A stretch of 64,000 nucleotides of DNA from positions 62,001 to 126,000 of the forward strand of contig JAANDG010000348.1 of the NCBI GenBank assembly GCA_036852015.1, written 5' to 3'. Below the pieces are notes generated by a model. The model saw only the letters and a list, made by a program, of their open reading frames with translations. It did no database searches and had not been told where the DNA came from. The stretch's first letter is position 1, and each line of letters opens with the position of its first letter. The stretch is from Pelodera strongyloides (taxonomy: Eukaryota > Nematoda > Chromadorea > Rhabditida > Rhabditidae). Below are positions 1 to 28,406 of this stretch, piece by piece. A program made the translations under genes and the position numbers.

Positions 1-211
1 AGTATTGATTTATCTTCCGATAACGTGAGTAAACAAGATAAACTAGGGAAGCTAAGAGATATGGCTGAAACACACTGTTTTGAGCAAAATAAACTGTAGT
101 TTTGATCGTTTATTTTACTTAAAACAATGAAAAACAGTGTGTTTCAGCCATATCTCTTAGCTTCCCTAGTTTATCTTGTTTACTCACGTTATCGGAAGAT
201 AAATCAATACT
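1..211. repeat. Long foldback repeat (81-bp arms), intronic
   Basis: Bases 1-81 are the reverse complement of 131-211 with essentially no mismatches, around a 49-bp loop. The window starts at the outer edge of the left arm, so the palindrome may extend further upstream. It lies in the channel intron just before the repeat III S5 exon. The ends (AGTATTGATT/AATCAATACT) are not of the TTAA type seen in the other foldbacks here. Confidence 0.9.
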
Positions 212-362
212 TACCCTTTTTACCTAATATCTTCCCTAGGGAGTAATTCAAGAAACTTTTTTTATGCTCTTTGTTTAAGTTTAGCTTTGTACAATCAAAC
301 TAAAGCATAAAAACAAGGTGATTTTGTAGTGAGCCCATCCCTTTAAATTCGATATCTTTCAG

Positions 363-15562
<15,200 letters not shown>

Positions 15563-15943
15563 TTGGGAATATCGATCGATAGAGAGACGAGTATTGATTG
15601 ATTGGGTCATCGGCAACGTCTGAGACAGTTGTGGTTGTGGGACCCCAGACCCACACATTGGGCATTGGGAGATTTGATCCCGAAGCTGCCCAGGGTGATC
15701 CCAAAACCACCAGGAGCTCCCAGGAGTACTAAATTGTCTTAAAGAATTTAAGGTACCATCGTATTAGAGTGCATTTGATGCCTATCATTAGCCGTAAATA
15801 ATAAGTCACAAACATAACGTCTTCTTGTCATATTGGTTTTAGAACTAGTGATGAACAAAGGTTTCTGAATGACAATGACCTGTATTCCTGTGCTTCAAAG
15901 AATTTCACTGCTGAAACACTATTTCCTGGGAATAGGGGTTATT

Positions 15944-16115
15944 TTAAAGAGTATGTCACGTGGCTTGTGAAACTTATGCTAGACAATTAGTTTTCAATTT
16001 AGTATATGCGCTTTTGAGCAGTTCCGACACAGGATGGAACGCGCATTGCTACACGATAAATTTCGAGGCAGTTGCCCAGCATACAGTTCATAAACCACGT
16101 GCCATACCGCATTAA
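15944..16115. repeat. Foldback family C downstream of Cav1
   Basis: The ends TTAAAGAGTATGTCACGTGGC and CCACGTGCCATACCGCATTAA are inverted and TTAA-bounded. The interior has a second inverted block (GTGAAACTTATGCT...AGCATACAGTTCAT). Many single or decayed arms of this CACGTGnCATACCGCTTTAA family recur in the window. Confidence 0.75.
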
Positions 16116-16253
16116 TTATGCTAATTATGCGAATTTAATTATGCAATTTTTCGCCGTGTATGTGCGGTGTGCATCCGCTCGTGTTCTGTGATCCTCGGGT
16201 CGTACTATTTTTATCAGAATTCTTTTTTTTTATTGATTTATTGATTTTATTGT

Positions 16254-16430
16254 TTAAAGCGGAATAACAGCCGGGGTTTGAAGCGTATGGACGTTGTATT
16301 CATATGTAGTGAATGTAAACAACTGAGCAACACTGCGCGATTTTTAGTAGTAATTATATTTATTTACATGCAACATTTGGGAGTGCCGTTGTTCAAAACG
16401 CTTCAAAAACCGGATGTTATACCGATTTAA
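16254..16430. repeat. Foldback family C-like element
   Basis: It starts TTAAAGCGGAATAACAGCCGG and ends CCGGATGTTATACCGATTTAA. The inner arms are GTTTGAAGCG/CGCTTCAAAA. It is TTAA-bounded and intergenic. Confidence 0.75.
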
Positions 16431-16677
16431 GATATTTAGGAATATTGGTTAAAATCTAATTTGTCTAGGGTTCCAAGTCACTCTTTATCTCTGCTCACTC
16501 TATGATTTTCTTTGATTCCGTGTCCATCCCTTTAACCTAGTACGTACCACGTTATACCACTTTATAAATGTGTAATTATTAATACGGAAACCGCTCCAAA
16601 ATTAGCTTCTTCACATGGAATGGTGGATAAAGTACAGTACAGTAGCTAATTAATTTCTGTGGTCAACTTTTAAGGAG

Positions 16678-16848
16678 TTAAAGCGAAATGCTAGCCCCTT
16701 TGGAAAATTTGCATATGATAAGCAAATCTTAGGTATCCTATGCTAATTTTGTACGATCGTCCACGGCAATCGTACAAAATTAGCATAGGATACATAGGAT
16801 TGGCTTATCATATGCAAATTTTCCAAGGAGGCTAGCATTTCGCTTTAA
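16678..16848. repeat. TTAA palindrome, family A copy 2
   Basis: It has the same sequence and length as the 5332-5502 copy, bounded by TTAA on both sides with the GCTAGC block near each end. It lies 1.1 kb downstream of the channel stop codon. Confidence 0.9.
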
Positions 16849-17177
16849 GGTAACCTATATATATATATATTCTGTAGTTCATGTTTTATTTTGAGGACTA
16901 GTCATATCTTTTTTATTTTTGTTTGTTTTTAGAAATATTATTATTCTTTTCTACCTTTCGTCTAGTCGGCGCAGATCTTTCGATTGTTTTTTTTTCTTCT
17001 GAAATTTACCTGCCCAGGTGGGCTGCCAACTTTTTGCCTTAATATTAAAAACAAATTTGCATATTACAATAGGGGGATTTTTCTTATGTATTTTAAAGAA
17101 CGTAGTTTACATTACTGCCAGGCCTGATGTAACTCATTACTCCGGTCTATTGGTGAACCATAGCTGGGATTAGATTT

Positions 17178-17320
17178 TTAAAGCGGCATGACATGCGGTT
17201 TTGAGACACATGCGGATCTGCTTAGAAAGTGAATTATATGCAAATTTATGTGCCTTTCCGGCACAGAATAAAACAAATTTTTGCGCCTGTTTTCAAAACC
17301 ACAAACCATACCGCTTTGAA
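17178..17320. repeat. Foldback family C-like element
   Basis: The left end TTAAAGCGGCATGACATGCGG is mirrored by CACAAACCATACCGCTTTGAA. The interior contains ATGCAAATTTATGTGCC. The right terminal TTAA has changed to TTGA. Confidence 0.7.
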
Positions 17321-17481
17321 AAAAGCAATTACTTTATTTATAAATTAAAAATTAATTTCGGCAGCCCCCTTTCATATCTAGACTACGTGATTGTATACCC
17401 ACACAAGTGTCCTTGCTCTTTTTTATTATTTTGGAACTCATCCAAGATTTATGGTTATTGATATATTGATATATTTTTGCT

Positions 17482-17570
17482 TTAAAGGGGATTGGATCGC
17501 AGGTTAATGGTACGGTAATTAGCTTGAACTACACTCTGAAAATGACAAACCAGCGCACAATCCCCTTTAA
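17482..17570. repeat. Short TTAA-ended foldback
   Basis: The ends TTAAAGGGGATTG and CAATCCCCTTTAA are inverted and enclose about 60 bp with little further pairing. The TTAAAGG terminus matches the 3776 and 43492 elements rather than the TTAAAGCG group. Confidence 0.7.
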
Positions 17571-18702
17571 ACGACTGTATTTTATAAACCGACCAGATTT
17601 TAGCTTACAATTGCGTATGCTCACTTTTTAGCTTGTTTACCCATATTATTGATACGATTTCGGTGATTATATACATAGCATTATATATTTGATAGTTCAT
17701 ATTATATATTTTGCACAATTTTCTCTTATTTTAGTTTTTATTCGCGGTTTTCATTATTTTTTTATTTTTGTGTTTTATCAAATTTTTTGGTGCTGATAAT
17801 ATTTGTTCGATCAGTTATGAGATTAAATACATGAAAAATGTTTTTGTTTTTAGTTTCCGCAGTAGAGACACAGGCCAATGGATCTAATTTTGTATGCAAG
17901 CATCAGGTGCGTCTACGTCTACATCTCGCCCAGTCTTCGCCAGACATTCGCCAGGTCAGCCAGGTGCTCGCGGGTTCACTGAGCATCATTTCGCAAAAGT
18001 CATGGTAAGGTAGGGTTTCGCATGTTCTTCCAGTCCGTAGGATCTCGCGGCGAAACTTTTGCGCCAGGTTTTCGCCGAGCACCGCAGTTTCGACAGTGTA
18101 CGCTCATGATATTGGCACGGCGTTGGTAGACAACTTAATGGATGTTCTTTCTGAAATATTATTGCAAAATTTCATATATATTTTATTGTTATCCCCCTTC
18201 CCTCTTTTTTTTTACCCCCTTCCTTCTTTTTTTACACTCTAACATTACTATCCATTTGTTGCATAACGTCGTTAACCTAATTGTAGGATATAAAATATAA
18301 TCCCTAAGAGTCGGTGGCTGTGTTGCTGTTTGAGGGGTTCCGGTGTGAGCTTATTTGCTAATCTTAATGCGCCTGGGGGCAGGTGTTACGGAATTCCTAA
18401 CATCGAGACAACCTTTAGCAAGCACCGCTAAGCGCCCCGTTAATTGAAGGGTTTCGCCGATTTGTTAGCTTAACCCTGTGGTATGGAACCGGCAATTAAA
18501 ACTAACGGCTTGACCGCTACGGGTCAGAGGGTAAACAAATAAGATAAGACGTGGCGGTAAGGATGGAAGCAGGAGTTTGATACAATAAGCAAACGAGAAG
18601 ATTGTAAAGGATAAAGAATTATTCTATAATCGTGAGCATTCAATATTGTCCCTTTTATCACACTAACTTTAGATGGCTAATTACCCAAGTTTGAGGTAAT
18701 GT

Positions 18703-18730
18703 CCTGAAGATGGGGTAACCCGAAACATCG
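18703..18730 (+). repeat. CTGAAGATG hairpin GAAAC motif, copy 1
   Basis: CTGAAGATGGGGTAACCCGA followed by AACATCG has a GGG-TAA-CCC hairpin between the conserved CTGAAGA and GAAAC. It is preceded by ACCCAAGTTTGAGGTAAT. It looks like part of a dispersed element, possibly a retroelement end. The other copies are 48133-48160 and 60192-60217. Confidence 0.5.
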
Positions 18731-19060
18731 ACAATAAATGGTACAATAAACGTGTTGTCTTGGTTGGTATCACAAGCTCTACACACCTTTGAAATAACTT
18801 TAAATCAGTATAACCTACGCTTTTTGAAACTGCCATCGAATCTAATTATACTAAAAAACATCGCAGTATGAGCTCATTGTCAGTGATTTATAAACACATC
18901 ATGGAGAGCGTCCGCATACGTTTCAAAAACCAGGCGCTATATCGCTATAATATCCTCATCTCCATCACATCTGCGCTAGTTTAGATATATTATAACTCCC
19001 TATAATTTTTTTTTACTTTATTCCAATCCTATAACTCCAACTGACCGTCTTGTAGTTAAA

Positions 19061-19376
19061 TAGAGAGCCGACAGCGGAGTACCACCATTTCCGCTCTCAT
19101 TATCTCACACACTACTATTGACTGTACAATGTACCGGCGGAATTGTCCATTTGTTGTAGTGGGAAAGGTGTCATTATATATGAGACACTATTCGGATCGC
19201 AGCTGTATTGGAGTACGGTAATCAAAGGGCGCAAAACAATGAAATGCCGAAACACCCCCCGTCGAGTGGGACACCAACACTATGCCACCATTATACACCT
19301 TTTTGGACTTTGATGGGGAGGAATTGGGCCGACAGATGCGTTTCCGGGTAGATACATAGAGAGCCGACAGCGGAGT
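19061..19376 (+). repeat. 20-bp direct repeats flanking ~276 bp
   Basis: TAGAGAGCCGACAGCGGAGT occurs at 19061-19080 and again at 19357-19376 without mismatch. The enclosed segment shows no coding frame. This may be a small duplication or an insertion flanked by direct repeats. Confidence 0.6.
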
Positions 19377-22300
19377 GCAAAAATGTTTTGGGAACAGGCG
19401 TTATGTAGCCAGCGCTTTTGTTTACTTCGGGAAGTAAGTATTCATGTCGAAAATATCGCTGTCAGCGAGCATACTCTGGAGAGACGCGGCTAAGATCCGG
19501 CACAAATGTCGCCCGGCAAAGACGCCGCACTCATTTTAACTAATTCGCGCCATAGTCGTGTTCAAGCTGTGCACAATTTGTTGCGTCAACACCGTAGGTT
19601 TCTTAGAGAGTGTCAACTATGAATGTTATAATATGGTTAATCACGTACTTAGCTTTTGAAGAATGTACTACCTTGAGGAACTTGCACTAGTTGTTTCTCC
19701 GTTTTCTTCTTTTCTAGGTCCGGACCATTACTAATTTTCTTCACTTCCACCCATCGCCTCCCCAATTGCTCTATCCGGTTACGGTATACTGTAAAGCAAT
19801 TAACATGTTCCAAGTCGTCAACCATACCCCCTATATTCAAGGTCTTTCTTTCTAAGACCACAAAGGGATGGGGAAACACCTTTACCAAATAACCGCCTTT
19901 TACGGAAACCTTGAAAGCCGTAATGTTGATGACAGCCGGCGGTTCTATTCTATATCGCCGTCTTTATACCGTAGGAAAAGGAGAGAAATGTGAAATTTGA
20001 CATTGAACTGCGCAGACCAATTGACACGGTAAAAAATCGCAATAACGGTGTTTTGTGTGATTGTGCCGACGGTTTCATGATCAGATATGACCTTGTTTTT
20101 TTCTTGTATGATTTCTTTTCATCCGTTTTTCTTTGTAAAATAATATTAAAGCGAAATACCGGCCGGATTAGATGTACTCCCTAATAGATGTGCTCCCTTA
20201 TTCTTAGCATAGTATTATAATGGTGTTAATGGTTTGTACCAAGCCATTACTTGGTACTTCCATTACCTCTCTAACATCATACCCCAATAAAGTGCTCAAC
20301 CTTTCCTGTTGCGTCAGAACCCTCCATTGTAAATTTGCATAATCATATTTGTCAAGGGGAGCACCTTGGGAATCGTTATTCATTCTAATTATTCTCTAAT
20401 TATGCGTTGGCCATCACTCATTCTACGCCCTCTATATAGTTCTCGAGATTGTGCAACGCGTCACTATAAATCCGCGCTAATTAATGAATATATGCAAATT
20501 TTGCTGAAGGACCATGCAGTTGCTTGATTGACGGCTTAACCCATACTGAAACCATACAATGATCTGCGGGAGGTCGAGATTTCTGTATTTCCTTGCAATT
20601 ATGCTAATTAATAGGAGAGATGTAATTGACCGTGACATATTATAGAGTCCATTTGGATAGTGGTGAAATTAGATATATGTAATCAATATAATATGAAGCG
20701 TGCGATTTTGTTTAGCCTAGTTTACACGAAAAAAATAGAAGAGCTTTCAACGGACGTGGATCTTCTCACACCTTGTATTTGTGCTTTCAAAGAGGTATGC
20801 CACGTGGTTTGTCAATATTTTGGACACAGTGTATCCAGGAAAGGCACAAAATGACACAACATTTCACAAGTACTACATGGGAACACCATAAACCCCCTTA
20901 AATGAAAATCCCTCTGCCCTTCTCCGCAATGTTGTGTCTTGTGTCTATGCGCTGGCCAATTAGTCTTCGTCTTATGCAACACCGGGTGGTCGCAACTGGC
21001 TCAGCGGGGGTGTGTTCTCCTTAGGGAATTTCCAGCTCACCCGCCTCATTTGCATATTCGACAAAGTCTCTGATCGTGCCGCCTGAAACCCTAATTGGGA
21101 GCCGCACGGTCGCCATTTCGTGGAACGGCACACACGCTAACTAGCGCCGGCGCTGGTGCATGCACTTGTAAAAATACCGCCCGGATGCGCGTGCCCGTGC
21201 GGGAGGAAGGAAACGTTGCTCAAGGCGAAATAATATATAGAGTTAGTTAATGAGGTTTGTAAGTTTCTAAAACTCATTGCGAGATATCATGTTAATGCTA
21301 AACTACGAAAACTAGTTAAAAGAATAGATAATGATAATTGTACGGCATACTGTAAGTCCACTTCATAGAAATATGCTTTTTCAGGCACATACAATTTTGC
21401 GAAATATGGAATTGCATAAACTGTTCGCACTTATCAAGCGCCTACCCACAATGGGGAAATTGTTCTTCTAGACTCACAAAACTTTCCACAAAACATACAT
21501 TCACAGAGATCATGCCGCCTTTGTCTTTATAACTTGTTTGACCTGTCAATAGACCCCAAATCGGTATCTTGCAAAACGGCCATTATATGCCTAAGGTCCT
21601 AAAGGAGGGTATCCATATCTGGCTTATTTGTCCGGTCTTTGTGTTATTGTTTACACTACTCTTGACATTCTGTCATATGGTATTGCCAGGAGAGACTTGG
21701 TCAATATGGTGCTATGCCGGTCCGTTTATTGTATAGTGAAGGAGAGTACCAAAGGAACTTGAGATATGTACTTATGTTCTCGATGTTCCAATTACTTGAA
21801 CAGCCGTGGTAACGGCATGAACCAGAGATACCACTAGTTCTTTTGGAACAGTTTATTTAGTGAAACGTACGGATAAGTATGACATCCAGGGACACCTACA
21901 AAAAAAACCCGCAGAAACGTATTTTTAAGGTTGGTGCATTCTCGCTTCCCTGTGTTGATTACGGTGATTCAAGACAGTCTTCAAATTGTGTAACTTGTTC
22001 CTCAGCGTCAGAGGCCACAGACAGGGTAGATGACGAGTTCCGTATGACATATTCCTCGCGGTTAGAGCCAGTATGATCACCCATTTTCTCCACTGTTCTT
22101 TAATTATCCAGCGAGGGAATCATGGCGATCCCTCCTGGCCCTAGCCCGAAGACGTCGAGAAATTAGTCATCTGGAACTCGTCGCCTGTGCTCAGGACCTC
22201 TGCGGAACATGTCATAAGCAAACATTATATTCAAACTCCCTTGAATAGAGGTGAAGTGTAAAAAGATTTTTTATAAATTTTGACACTGACTAGTAATAAA

Positions 22301-23413
22301 CGCTCGTTGTATTCTTTAGAAGCAAACAGGCCAGCCTTACTCTGGACCGCAAGGCCTAGGCCCATAAGACCAGCTGATGCATATACGTAAGGACCTCATA
22401 TGTCGCTATTTGTCGAAGATCAATACTTATTTCTGTTGTCAGTCTTCGTACACCGACGTCCGGAAGGAAACCGAACACCCTTTGACATCGACCGACACAC
22501 CAGGTGTCCACCCCCTTAGTACTCCCTTTTATGGGGTGTATATAGATAAACAATACCAACACATGCTGTTCGGTGTCTATAATCTAGAAATCGGATACTA
22601 TTGAACCCTTTAGAAGGGAATGAATAGAAATGTGGCGTAATGGAAATGTACGCACTTTTACGTGTCACTTTACATAAAGATGCAATAGATATGCACCATT
22701 TTGAACATTTACATACTATTATCGTCATGTTGCTTATATTAACTACTGGCTGTATGTATTTTTGTCGCAAATACTTTAGGAAGTTACACGAGAAACATAT
22801 ATGTCAAATGATGTGAGCTTATGTGGGTGTCTGGAAAATACCTTATGTGAGCATACCAGTCTCACTAATGACTGCATACCTGGGTTGTAGCTAGTGAATT
22901 ACGCTACTTTAAGCTTAAAGAAAAATCATGATGCATGGATCGCGTGCTTAAAATTCGCCATCCGTCCTGCTCTAGGTTTTCTTGTTTCTGTTAGTTTTTT
23001 TTAGTATCCACTATTCTACAATATCTTCTATACATAAATCCTCTAAACCAGTAAATCACCCCAAACTCTGGCCCCCGGCCAACTGTTCCCTGCATATATC
23101 ATCAAAGGACAACGTACCACATTTACGGCTATTATGCCAAGTGGGCGAATTTTTCGACATAATTAACCGCGCAGTGCGGGCGCGTTAATGAGCCCGGGTG
23201 GGGTGCTTAATGGGTTAACACTTGTTCAACTCTGTGAAATAGAGATTTATGTGATATAGAATGGTTGAAGTTGACGTGACCAGGCGTAACTCCATCGACC
23301 TGATGTAGACAAGCAAGGAACATGCAAAAGGGAAAAATAAGGTTCAGGTCATCGAATGCTGGTCTATTCGATGTGTTTCAAAAACCGCCCGCTATTTCCC
23401 TTTAAGACTAAAG

Positions 23414-23712
23414 GACAGTCCCTAATGCCCAACTTCCAAATGCCTCGGCTCGTGTGCTCAATGAGGTCTGGATGCTGTGCTCAAGATGTGCTCAACAATG
23501 CCATGTGCTAAGCATACCCGTTGATTCTAAACATACTCATTTGCACATAACGCAAGGGAATACAGCGTCCTACACATGTTTCAAAATCGGTTGTTATACT
23601 GCTTTAAATTCAGCCCCTAATACCTAACTCCCAAATGCTCCCCTTCAGCTCGCGTGCTCAATGTGGTCTGGGTGCTATGCTCAAGATGTGCTCCACAATG
23701 CCATGTGTGTGC
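23414..23712. repeat. Tandem duplication, ~200-bp period
   Basis: CCCTAATGCCCAACTTCC...GTGCTCAAGATGTGCTCAACAATGCCATGTG at about 23414-23510 is repeated with changes at about 23613-23710. The copies diverge, and no frame is conserved between them. Confidence 0.6.
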
Positions 23713-25235
23713 CAACTGTGACTGCACCTGTTCAACTTTTGTGCCAAATTTCCCAATAGAAACCTCTCGGAAATATATGAGCAACTGCTTGAGTTTGTTT
23801 GCTTTCCAAACGCACTTTTATACTTTATTGTTTCGAGTTTCAGTGTGCGGAGCAGAGCGTACCAAAAAAGCTTAAGGGGTATTGTGCGTGGTTTGTGAAT
23901 ATGTACGTGCCCTTTCGGTTTAGGCGATAACACATAAGAAAGCAGCGATTAATGTTTCACAACGACATGCCATACCGCTGAGTTTTATCACTGTACTTTT
24001 GTAAATAATTGTGGATGATAGACGAAAGCCTACGGTAAGTATACCTTTAACTAGAGGCTTAAGAATAAGTAGAGCGTATTGGACAGGTAAACTCTCAGGC
24101 CTCAGCTATGGTTTATTCTTCACCGCGACGTCAATCACACCGGTGTTTTGATGTCCTTGTGGATAAGGTTTAGCAAAAGAGCTACCGAATAATCTCAATT
24201 TTCCTGGCACCGATGGTATGACAAGTGGCTTAGGTAACCCGGAGATACGTATGGTGTGAGCGCAATCTGATCGCTGGAAGTTACGTTGACCCAAGAGGAG
24301 ACAATGTAACCTAGGGGTACGTAAACTTGACATGTTTTGAGGAACAATAGATATCATCAACTCGTGCACATCGTCATACTTAGTCTGATTGGTACGCCAT
24401 GAAGTCGTGACAAGCCTCCTTATTTTTATCATTCGGATCGAGATTTTAAAAATACAGATTGCTACGGATCGACAGCGAGTCGAATTTTTAATACCCGATT
24501 TTCATTAAAAAATTTGAACAACTTTGTCATAAGTCGTCGACTCTGCGATATTGCAATCTCATCTTATTGGTAAATCTGTTACAGATGAGCCAATTTTCCT
24601 AGTATTGAACAGAAGCGTAAAAATGTGCTCCGGGCCATGTGCCGTCCAAGCAGCGCTCAGGCACAGAGTCAGACAGCCGCCCCTTTAAAGCGATATAACA
24701 GGCGGTTGCGAAAGATATTCTGGAGAACTTTATTATCATGTTCATGTTGCATTACATCATTACATGGAAATTAAGAATTTACCTGAAAATCGCTCAGTCA
24801 GTATAGTTTACAGTAAAAAGGAATAAGTGCCTAAACCACAGAAAAAACGTAGTCACCAAGTAGGTTGGTCCACGAAAAAAGACCGGTAACCGTCTCCAAA
24901 TGGTTCTCCCGTATCCTTGTAGCATGTGTTTCACAAACCGCCAGGCAGCTGTCCCTTTAGCAGCACCACAGCCATATGTGCGACAACAGTTGCGAAGCTT
25001 ATTGCGGAACGCCAACTTGTCATTAGGTAGTGTCCTTGCCGCTTAAAACAATTGCTTTTGTGTTGACCGGAGAAAAGTTTAGCATAGTTTCTTTGAACAT
25101 CGTTCCAAAGTAGCAGAGCTGCACATCGATTATTGGTTACATACAATACAAATGTAATAATTTACGTTTTGATTGATATTAGATTTGCGGTAGAGTACAA
25201 CCTTGATTCAAGGCTAAGGTAAGGTAGGGTAAGGA

Positions 25236-25253
25236 TTAGGCTTAGGCTTAGGC
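25236..25253 (+). repeat. Interstitial (TTAGGC)3
   Basis: Three perfect copies of TTAGGC, the nematode telomere unit, are surrounded by degenerate GGCTTAGG/GGACCTAGG. Two further copies in reverse orientation lie at 27384-27395, and other fragments lie near 40775 and 56565. Confidence 0.7.
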
Positions 25254-28229
25254 TTGGACCTAGGCTTACCGACAACTGAACTCTTCATGAAACTGAAATA
25301 CATGGCCCGTGGAGCTCTAGACTTTTTTTTTGCAGGATATCACATACGTCATACGTTTACTGTATGATTACTGTAAGTCCCGCACCCATGCTAATTAACG
25401 ACAACTGGTATGTAATACACCCGGATCAACTACAAGAAAATAAGGAAATTACCAAAAACCGCTTCTGAGATGATATTTCCAACATCTGTGTCACCATTCA
25501 ATGCATTACTTTGACAACCATCTGTTAAATATCGAAAGACGAAATAAAGAGAGCTCTACTACTTAGCAGCAGCTGCCTTCCACATGCCTGAGGATCTTTT
25601 CCCATACATATGCCAACGCCTGTTCCGCCAGAACTTGGCAATTGTCGGATAATTACGTTTAGCTATTGGTGGTAGGCTCTTTTACTTTAAATTGGCATGA
25701 CAGGCGGTTTTTGTGACGTAGCATAGACAATTGCTTTCCTATGTTCTGTATGCAAAGCGTCAGCGCTTCTGTACGATTTTCTAAGGTGATTTGCATATAA
25801 TACATCATGGGTACCCAAAACATACGTTTCAAATACCAAACTAAAGGAAAAAATAAGACTGTTGGACGTGAATTCGTATTCAGTGCTAAAGAAATACCAC
25901 AAAATTTTCATGTTTAGCTAGTAGACATTTTCCCATTGTAAACCACCAAGTCACAATTACTATACTGAATTGCTAAATGAAGTTCTCTACCTTAACGCCG
26001 TTAATAGACTGAGTGCTAAAGATTTACAACTCTGGGAACTCACCTGCGGGAGCGGGTGCGACAGTGGGAGCCTGGGAAGTTAGCAATCTTCCCGGCGTGA
26101 CACCTCGGGGGAGTGGTATATCATAAACCGTATCAGGCAAAAAAATACGTGATCCAGATGATAAGATCTATTTTATGTCCTTTCTATCTTTTTTAGTAAA
26201 CACTTGTTTTATAGGATAACCTGTGGAATAAGAAACCACTTAAAACCTGCTAGGATTTAACCTGCATTTTCTTACGCCGAGAGATCACCTAGTCTTTATA
26301 AATTCTATGATTTTGCAAGTGTCCAATTCTGCATATATCTTTCCAGTCTTCATACCAATATAACTAAGTAAGATTCTCCCATGTGCGGGAAAGCCAGTTC
26401 CCCAATAAGTCATAGGGAGAGGTTTGTTGTTCAGCCTAGCCTCCCCATGCATTCTTGTTTGCGGTTAAAAGGTTTCCCAGGCATTGGGCGAGCGCGCCCG
26501 CATGCATGCCCACCTACCGGAACGCTGGGAAACAGTCCTGCGCGCCTATTCGCATGCAAATTTCCATCGAATATCAATCGGGCGTGACTGAGCCATAGAG
26601 AGGAATGGTACCGCGACCGTGGGAAACAGATTTACTGCTATAGGTGAATGAAAAAGTCTTCTCAAACACTGAAAAAAAACATATATAATTCTTTATTATA
26701 ACAGTAATTATATCATTATACGCAAACGAACAGTAAGGACACACATGCCAGTCCCTAACTAAGAAGAAGACCTTTACAATAAAGATGTCTCAACTCAAGT
26801 TATCTTCGTTGAGGAGGATTGCAGTCCTTTTATTTATTTTGATGTTTACTCTAACATTCATAAGAATAATTCCTACTAGTATATTCTACTCAAAATCAGT
26901 TTGAACAAATAGTAAGTACGCTGGAAAAAACCCACTATAAGAGAATTCCAGGATATCATACTATATAGTTCTAGGATTGTTATTAATAGGGCATCAAGAA
27001 ATGTTCGGAAACATTCATTTGTCCATAGAACGTCCCTTATGATTGAACAGAATGCTACGAATTTCCTGTGATTTACTCCGAATTTGCTTGCTGAGACATT
27101 TTACTACTGCTTTATTATGTTTTATTTATTATGTGTATTTTATAACACAAACTGCACGTTACATTGCTTTCTTTGATTGTCTTTGTGCGTAATAAATTAT
27201 TATTATTATTATATATAATGCTATAATTCTAATGTACCATAGTAGTGTAGCGAGCTTAGGCTTATCACTTATTGTTAGTTATTTTCGATTGTATCCATGT
27301 AATCTTTTGTTTCCCAAGCTCAAGAATGGACAGACAAATTGTCGTCAATAGAAACTATTGAAACGAGTAAATCCGAGCTCTACGCCTAAGCCTAAGCCCA
27401 AGCTCAAGACACCACCTTGACACATGTTCGTTTCATGTTAGTTCTCTTACAATTTGTAGCGTACACATTGTGGGTTCTCACAGGGAATATATAATAGTAT
27501 GTGCCCATTTACGTATCTCAGAGGCAAAAACGAACACTCTTCCAATATTCAACAACACTAGATTTCTACAGTCGAATAGTTTTGGCGGTCACGGGTTACG
27601 GTAAATGGCATGCACTGTACGGTACACCTCTAACGTTCCTCATCACAGTTTGCAACATGAATATGCAAATTCAGGTCGTAATCGTTTGAACACTTCAACC
27701 TCGTTCTTGTATGCAAATGAAGGCAACCTGTGGTGGGAAGAAGATTATAGGATACCGTATTGGGAGGCGAGTGCACTTTAGAGAGCACTCCGCAGAAGGT
27801 CAAAGAGATTAAGATTTATAGTACTTCGATGCTATTCGAAAAGTTTTCAGGGCAGCAGTTTGCGCTTCGATGATGCAAATGGAATCAGACGTAGCGTAAA
27901 ATTTGTGCGGATTTTGCTGCGAGCTGGTTTATGTTATGTATTCTCTATTGAAATGGAAAGCATTAGAGGAAAACAATAAATTGACGTAGTAAAATGTATA
28001 TCGCGTAAAGTTTGACTACCTCGTCATGGTAATCAAACAACAACAATTACAGTTAATATATTCTTTGAAAATTAGCATATCCCGCTTCTTCAACAAAATG
28101 CCCGTTGCAATTTCTCTCAATCAAATTTCCTCGTTTTCTAATCTTATCAAAGTCTAATCTCTTTCTTTTTGACCCTTTCTAAACAAAATTCCTTCGTATG
28201 TTTAGGCCAGCTGTTTGGTAGTATCTGTT

Positions 28230-28270
28230 TGTGGGCGGCGCCTCGTCCCCCCAGACCCGCCCCCTTACTA
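28230..28270. promoter_or_regulatory. GC-box cluster upstream of the 120-aa gene
   Basis: GGGCGG (28233-28238) and an inverted GACCCGCCCCC block (about 28254-28264) form a GC-rich patch, in otherwise AT-rich DNA, about 140-180 bp before the start codon. These resemble Sp1/KLF-type sites and may mark the promoter. No TATA box is obvious. Confidence 0.4.
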
Positions 28271-28406
28271 GCCCGCCTGCTCGCGTGCAGGTGTAGTAGT
28301 GCAGACACCCTGACCAGAGCCCCGAAGGTAGGCCGGTCTCGATCACGTCAGCTAATTTGCATAAATTTGCATATTTATTCCTACACTTGGAATTTATTCC
28401 TAAAAA

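Larger units (their letters stand above)
15563..28200. other. Intergenic spacer, no gene supported
   Basis: This is 12.6 kb of AT-rich DNA between the channel stop and the promoter region of the 120-aa gene. It holds the TTAA foldbacks at 15944, 16254, 16678, 17178 and 17482, many single family C arms (for example near 18885, 20795, 23875, 24690 and 25695), a 20-bp direct repeat pair (19061 and 19357), and a GC-rich patch at 20990-21215. Open frames here are short and show no recognisable domain. Confidence 0.6.

Noticed and set aside
24106..24432. 108-codon minus-strand frame, thought to be a retrotransposon Gag/protease remnant
   Set aside because: No catalytic motif or recognisable block; similarity was only an impression.
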